A stretch of DNA of 64,000 nucleotides from Microbotryomycetes sp. JL201 (Eukaryota; Basidiomycota; Microbotryomycetes). This document shows, one piece after another, positions 59,829-64,000 of this stretch. Within the stretch, counting starts at the first letter, position 1, and each line of letters starts with the position of its first letter. Where the stretch lies: NCBI GenBank assembly GCA_033819885.1, contig JAQYUZ010000008.1, positions 124,001 to 188,000 on the forward strand. The letters are read 5' to 3'. The translations under genes and the position numbers were made by a program. The notes below the pieces were generated by a model, which worked only from the letters and a program-made list of their open reading frames with translations, had not been told where the DNA came from and made no database searches.

Positions 59829-60947
59829 GGCCGTCGCAGGTCAACGTTCAAAGGTCTTTGTAGTAAATGAGACGAAGACAGGCTGCAACCTGTAATCAAA
59901 AGTCCAAGAACTGAACAGTTGAGAGAACGACGCGATGTAGAAAAACAGGAAAACAAAAAAGCCACCACAGATGTGGCGCGTATGTTTGCGTCTGCCCCAC
60001 GAAGCAAGAGATCAAGCGGAGTCGTCAATCGGCTTACAGACGCGAAACTGTTCGATGAACTTGTCAATTGTAGCAGCCCCTGCATCCGCTGGCTCGGTCA
60101 GCCGTCAGCAAACAAATCGCCACGAACAAGGCACCCTTCGCTCTGGCTAGACAATTCCGTTTCGGCCGAGCGGCAGAACTGGTACAGCTGCTTTCAAAAG
60201 TCCAGCGACCCGGCCTGGAAAAAAGGACCGAGCTACTGACTCCATATTGCACGCGAGCAACTTCGTGTCGATGACAAATTCAGCCTCGACGTACTCAACA
60301 GATGAGTTTGCGAGTGGAAGCTCTTTGGTGAACATCACGTGCATATTGCTCTACAGGCTCCTCTGGCCCTCGGGCTCGAAGCAAGAGTACCCGAACTTGT
60401 GTAGGCGACGAAAGCTGAGGTTTTTGCAGAAACCATCGTACTAGTGATCATGCGCGCTGGCGCTTCATGAAGGGTCTTTGATCCACCTTAAATGTGCATA
60501 TGCTGCCCAGTTTGTAGTTCATTTGTTGGGCTGCATGATCAAGTTGCTGACAAGTGTTGCCGACAGACAAAACCTGCTGTCCGCGCCTGGGAACGAAACA
60601 ACGCTTTTGGCTCCGCGTTCTCAGACCACACCCGTATATATCCTATGAAGTACACGGCCTGACTCTTGCTGAGGCTCAACAGCTTGAGCACAAGCTAAGG
60701 CGGCTACTCCCCTTGGAGATACCAATGGTAGGAGCTGTACGTCGCGTCTTCACATGAATGGTTGCTTGCTGTTCGTAGCGTTACTCTCTGCGCCAAATTG
60801 ATTAATGAGCATATTGCATTCTTCATTTGTGCATATGTATTTCTCCTCAGTGAAACCAACGTCGCGCGTCGCAACGCGCCGAGTTGACATTCTGACGTCT
60901 TCTCGCAACTCGAGACGGCTGCAGGCGCAAGAGGTTGCACGTCTACG
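59829..60947. other. Unresolved locus between SPT3 and RAD18
   Basis: About 1.1 kb. On the plus strand three stretches look protein-like but in different frames: QLRERRDVEKQENKKATTDV with KLFDELVN (about 59910-60070), KQIATNKAPFALARQFRFGR with AELVQLLSKVQRPGLEKR (about 60105-60240), and AREQLRVDDKFSLDVLN (about 60250-60300), then EHHVHIALQAPLALGLEARV (about 60325-60400). This could be a small multi-exon gene I cannot splice, a decayed gene, or chance. The rest (60420-60940) shows nothing convincing. Confidence 0.3.
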
Positions 60948-62945
60948 ATGAATGACGACAGTGTCATCGACATGCCTGAACAGTGGCGCGATCATTCATT
61001 GCAGCTCGTCGACTCGACACTACGATGCCCGATCTGCGGCGAGCTTTACACGGCGCCCGTCATGCTCACAGCCTGCTCGCACACCTTTTGCTCTCTCTGT
61101 GTTAGGTCCGCTGTCTCTCGACCTGGCCGTTGTGCCCTTGATGGCCGCTATGGCGTGTCATGACCTCATGCGACCGATTTCGCTGACTGTAATGCATGCC
61201 AAACAGACAAAGTCTGCAGTTCAAAAAAGTTTGTCCGACGTGCAACGCTGGCGCAGATGAAGGCAGGCTCCGCGCAAACGCCGCTGTCGACTCGATAGTC
61301 AAGGCTTGGATAGCTGCTAGGTTTGTCCACGGAGGCATCCAAGATACAAAACGAGCTCACATAGTAATACCTCATCAAGGAAACCTCTGCTCAAACTCCA
61401 AGATGCTGCCTTTGCGTCAACATCCAAATCAGTCCAGCCTGCCAAAAAGTCGAGTGGCAAACGCGTTCAAGTCACATCGACTCCGACGCGCAAAAGCTCT
61501 CGTGCAAGCGCAGACTCGGTCAGCGGACTGAACGGGAAAGACACATCACGTGACGAAGACTTGGATACTTCGGACATCGAAATCCTGGACGAGGCACCAG
61601 CGCGCAAAAGTTCTCGTCTCCAACGCAGCAGCAAAGACAGCCAGGCTGACTTACAAGACCGTCAGTTTCCAGCGCCAAATCACTTCAAGTGTCACCACTT
61701 ATACTGCCTTTTTGGGGAATACATAGCGAGCCTTGAAGTCACCTGTCCGATGTGTGGCGGTGAGTTTACAAACGCGGGCTTGAGCATGCACATCGACAGG
61801 TGCAACGGGAGCAAACCGGTACAAGGCTCTTCTAAGGACTGGAGCAGCTTGTGGTCCGGCCGCAACAATAGAAAGAATGACAAGGCGTGAGGGACTCCCC
61901 GTCGACTGGCGGACAGCCTAGCCGGCTGATTCATCGTTTGCCGCAGATCTGGCTCAGAGGACGACATGTCGAAACATATCGCACGAGCTACGTACTCGAT
62001 CATGAACACGCCAGCTTTATCGAAATTGATCAAGGTTCGTCGCCTGAAAACGTGCTCTTGATCGAAGGAAAGAAGGTCTGACGACTTGATAGGAGCACGG
62101 ACTACCAGCACAGTATCCTCCTGGTGCGTCGACGTCGGTCAAGCAAGCAGTGTATTGTTCTCGACTGCAGCACTGGACGACGATTTGGAACGCCAACGCC
62201 GATCTCGCTATGGGTGACAGCAGGCGCAAAACTAGAGCTCAATTGATCTCGGACCTGATGAAGTGGGAGAAGACGTCCAAGTACGAGAATCGGACGGACA
62301 TTGAGTCGAACAAGGCAGCTCAGTCGTATGCAGTAAGCGTTGCCGTGGCTTGTGTATCAAAGTAGGAAAGGCTCAAGGTCGCTCACTCTGCAGAGGGAAC
62401 ATGAGACCGAGTTTCAAAGGCTGACGAGGGAGGCGCGAGAGAGCTACAGAGCAAAACGAGCGCTCGCTGAGAAGAGACCAAGCAGCGAAGCGGCCTTGTC
62501 TGGCGAGGAAGCTACAATCGGCGCACAAACAATCGCGCATAGCGTGAAAGATGTCTCTTCAGCGGAGCTCAAGAGGAATCACCGGGAAAAGAACATTTCA
62601 GAACCCAAATCGCGCAAATCTGGCGGCGTTCGGTTTGTTCAAGGCGACAGCGCCCTCGCCAAACCGTTCGAGGATGTGTCTAGCGATGAGAAGACGATTC
62701 TTTCGTCTGAGCTAGATACAGTTGCGAAAGACGGACCGGCTTCACCGCTTAGCACTGACTCGCTGCCGTCGCCACCGCGATGGCTAGAGGACGTCAGAGT
62801 TGGAGAGTCGTCGACGATGGATACGAATGCTGCCAAGAAGCGCGCTCGGAGCCCATCACCTTACGATCCCAGAGGTCCTCGACCGAGTCAAATGGTGCGC
62901 GGCATAGACTTTGACCTGGAAGAGCAAAACCCGAACGACGAGTGA
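60948..62945 (+). CDS. RAD18: DNA-damage-tolerance E3 ubiquitin ligase Rad18
   Basis: Ubiquitinates PCNA at stalled forks with Rad6. Exons 60948-61105, 61207-61320, 61380-61886, 61947-62034, 62093-62332, 62394-62945; 552 aa, all in phase. Order: RING finger LRCPICGELYTAPVMLTACS, HTFCSLCVRQSLQFKKVCPT then CN (complete Cys/His set once intron 1 is removed), the LRANAAVDSIVKAW helix, a Ser/Arg/Asp-rich linker, a UBZ4 finger (VTCPMCGGEFTNAGLSMHID then RC), a SAP-like part (IARATYSIMNTPALSKLIK-EHGLPAQYPPGAS), and WTTIWNANADLAM before ISDLMKWEK. The tail is disordered, ending in DFDLEEQNPNDE. No missing zinc ligand. Confidence 0.95.
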
Positions 62946-63244
62946 CGCGTGCTGTATGGGACAGTCGCATCAGACGGGTTGTCGGCCAATGTTCTGCCTT
63001 TTAATTCCCTGCTCTTTGCATGTTGTTGTCAAGTTGTGTCTACCTCGCCATGTTCTGAGTAGGCAGAGGCGGTCAGCTGTGCCCAGCTCTGGTCAGAAAA
63101 TTGTAAAGACAACTGATTTGAAACTGACATACGTTGAACAAGCGCAAGGTGTTTTCCGCGCTGTAAAGTGGGGTCAGCTCGGAGCATGTCGCGTCTACGC
63201 TCGATTCGTTGTTGGTTTCCTTTCTCAACTTGTTTGTGCCAGCC
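62946..63244. other. Intergenic, RAD18 to adenylate kinase
   Basis: About 300 bp: RAD18 3' end and adenylate kinase promoter. Nothing else recognised. Confidence 0.4.

Positions 63245-64000
<756 letters not shown>

Overview
The window is a gene-dense stretch of nuclear DNA from a fungus, most likely a basidiomycete (perhaps a yeast-like Pucciniomycotina or Ustilaginomycotina; the subphylum is a guess). The support is: many short spliceosomal introns, usually 52-68 nt with GTNNGT donors and CTNAC branch sites; genes packed on both strands, often 65-250 bp apart; and fungal or basidiomycete-type proteins such as a Mif2/CENP-C, an Ecl1-like zinc protein, tandem-CCCH proteins, a PhoD-like protein and a LYR-type Mzm1. 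I saw no transposon, LTR element, tRNA, rRNA or CRISPR array. Coordinates come from manual splicing; most exon joins were checked for phase, and doubtful joins are flagged.

Layout. 1-9.7 kb: 3' part of a centromere protein (+), a secreted lysozyme-like protein (+), a Ccc2-type copper ATPase (+), then about 1.7 kb with no convincing gene. 9.7-21.5 kb: an Ecl1-like Ser/Arg-rich protein (+), then four genes on the minus strand (GH5 mannanase-like enzyme, Sip5 RING protein, short-chain dehydrogenase, synaptojanin-type lipid phosphatase). 21.7-27.2 kb: membrane-tailed thioredoxin, Yme1-type i-AAA protease and splicing factor Slt11/RBM22 (all +). 27.3-35.1 kb: flavin monooxygenase (-), PhoD-like protein (+), GSKIP-like protein (-), glutamate 5-kinase (+). 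35.3-41.3 kb, minus strand: RRM-plus-Pumilio protein, a small hypothetical protein, Mzm1. 41.5-48.4 kb: SLC35F6-like transporter (+), mitochondrial uS11 (+), capsular-type glycosyltransferase (-), small secreted protein (-), mitochondrial tryptophanyl-tRNA synthetase (-). 48.5-56.1 kb: DHX35 helicase and two neighbouring CCCH/coiled-coil paralogues (all +). 56.5-64 kb: L-arabinitol dehydrogenase (+), SPT3 (-), an unresolved locus, RAD18 (+) and the 5' part of adenylate kinase (+).

There is no operon-like pathway. Several divergent pairs share short intergenic promoters (synaptojanin/thioredoxin, GSKIP/PRO1, MZM1/SLC35F6, WRS/DHX35). Four products are mitochondrial (Yme1, Mzm1, uS11m, WRS) and two belong to the spliceosome (Slt11, DHX35).

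The most unusual signal is in the introns. Seven introns appear to use GC rather than GT donors, and all seven fit GCNNGT. There is a 6-nt microexon in the arabinitol dehydrogenase, and 20-nt and 13-nt exons that encode the thioredoxin active site. At three places an intron of only 26-35 nt would repair the reading frame, with frameshift or pseudogene as the alternative.
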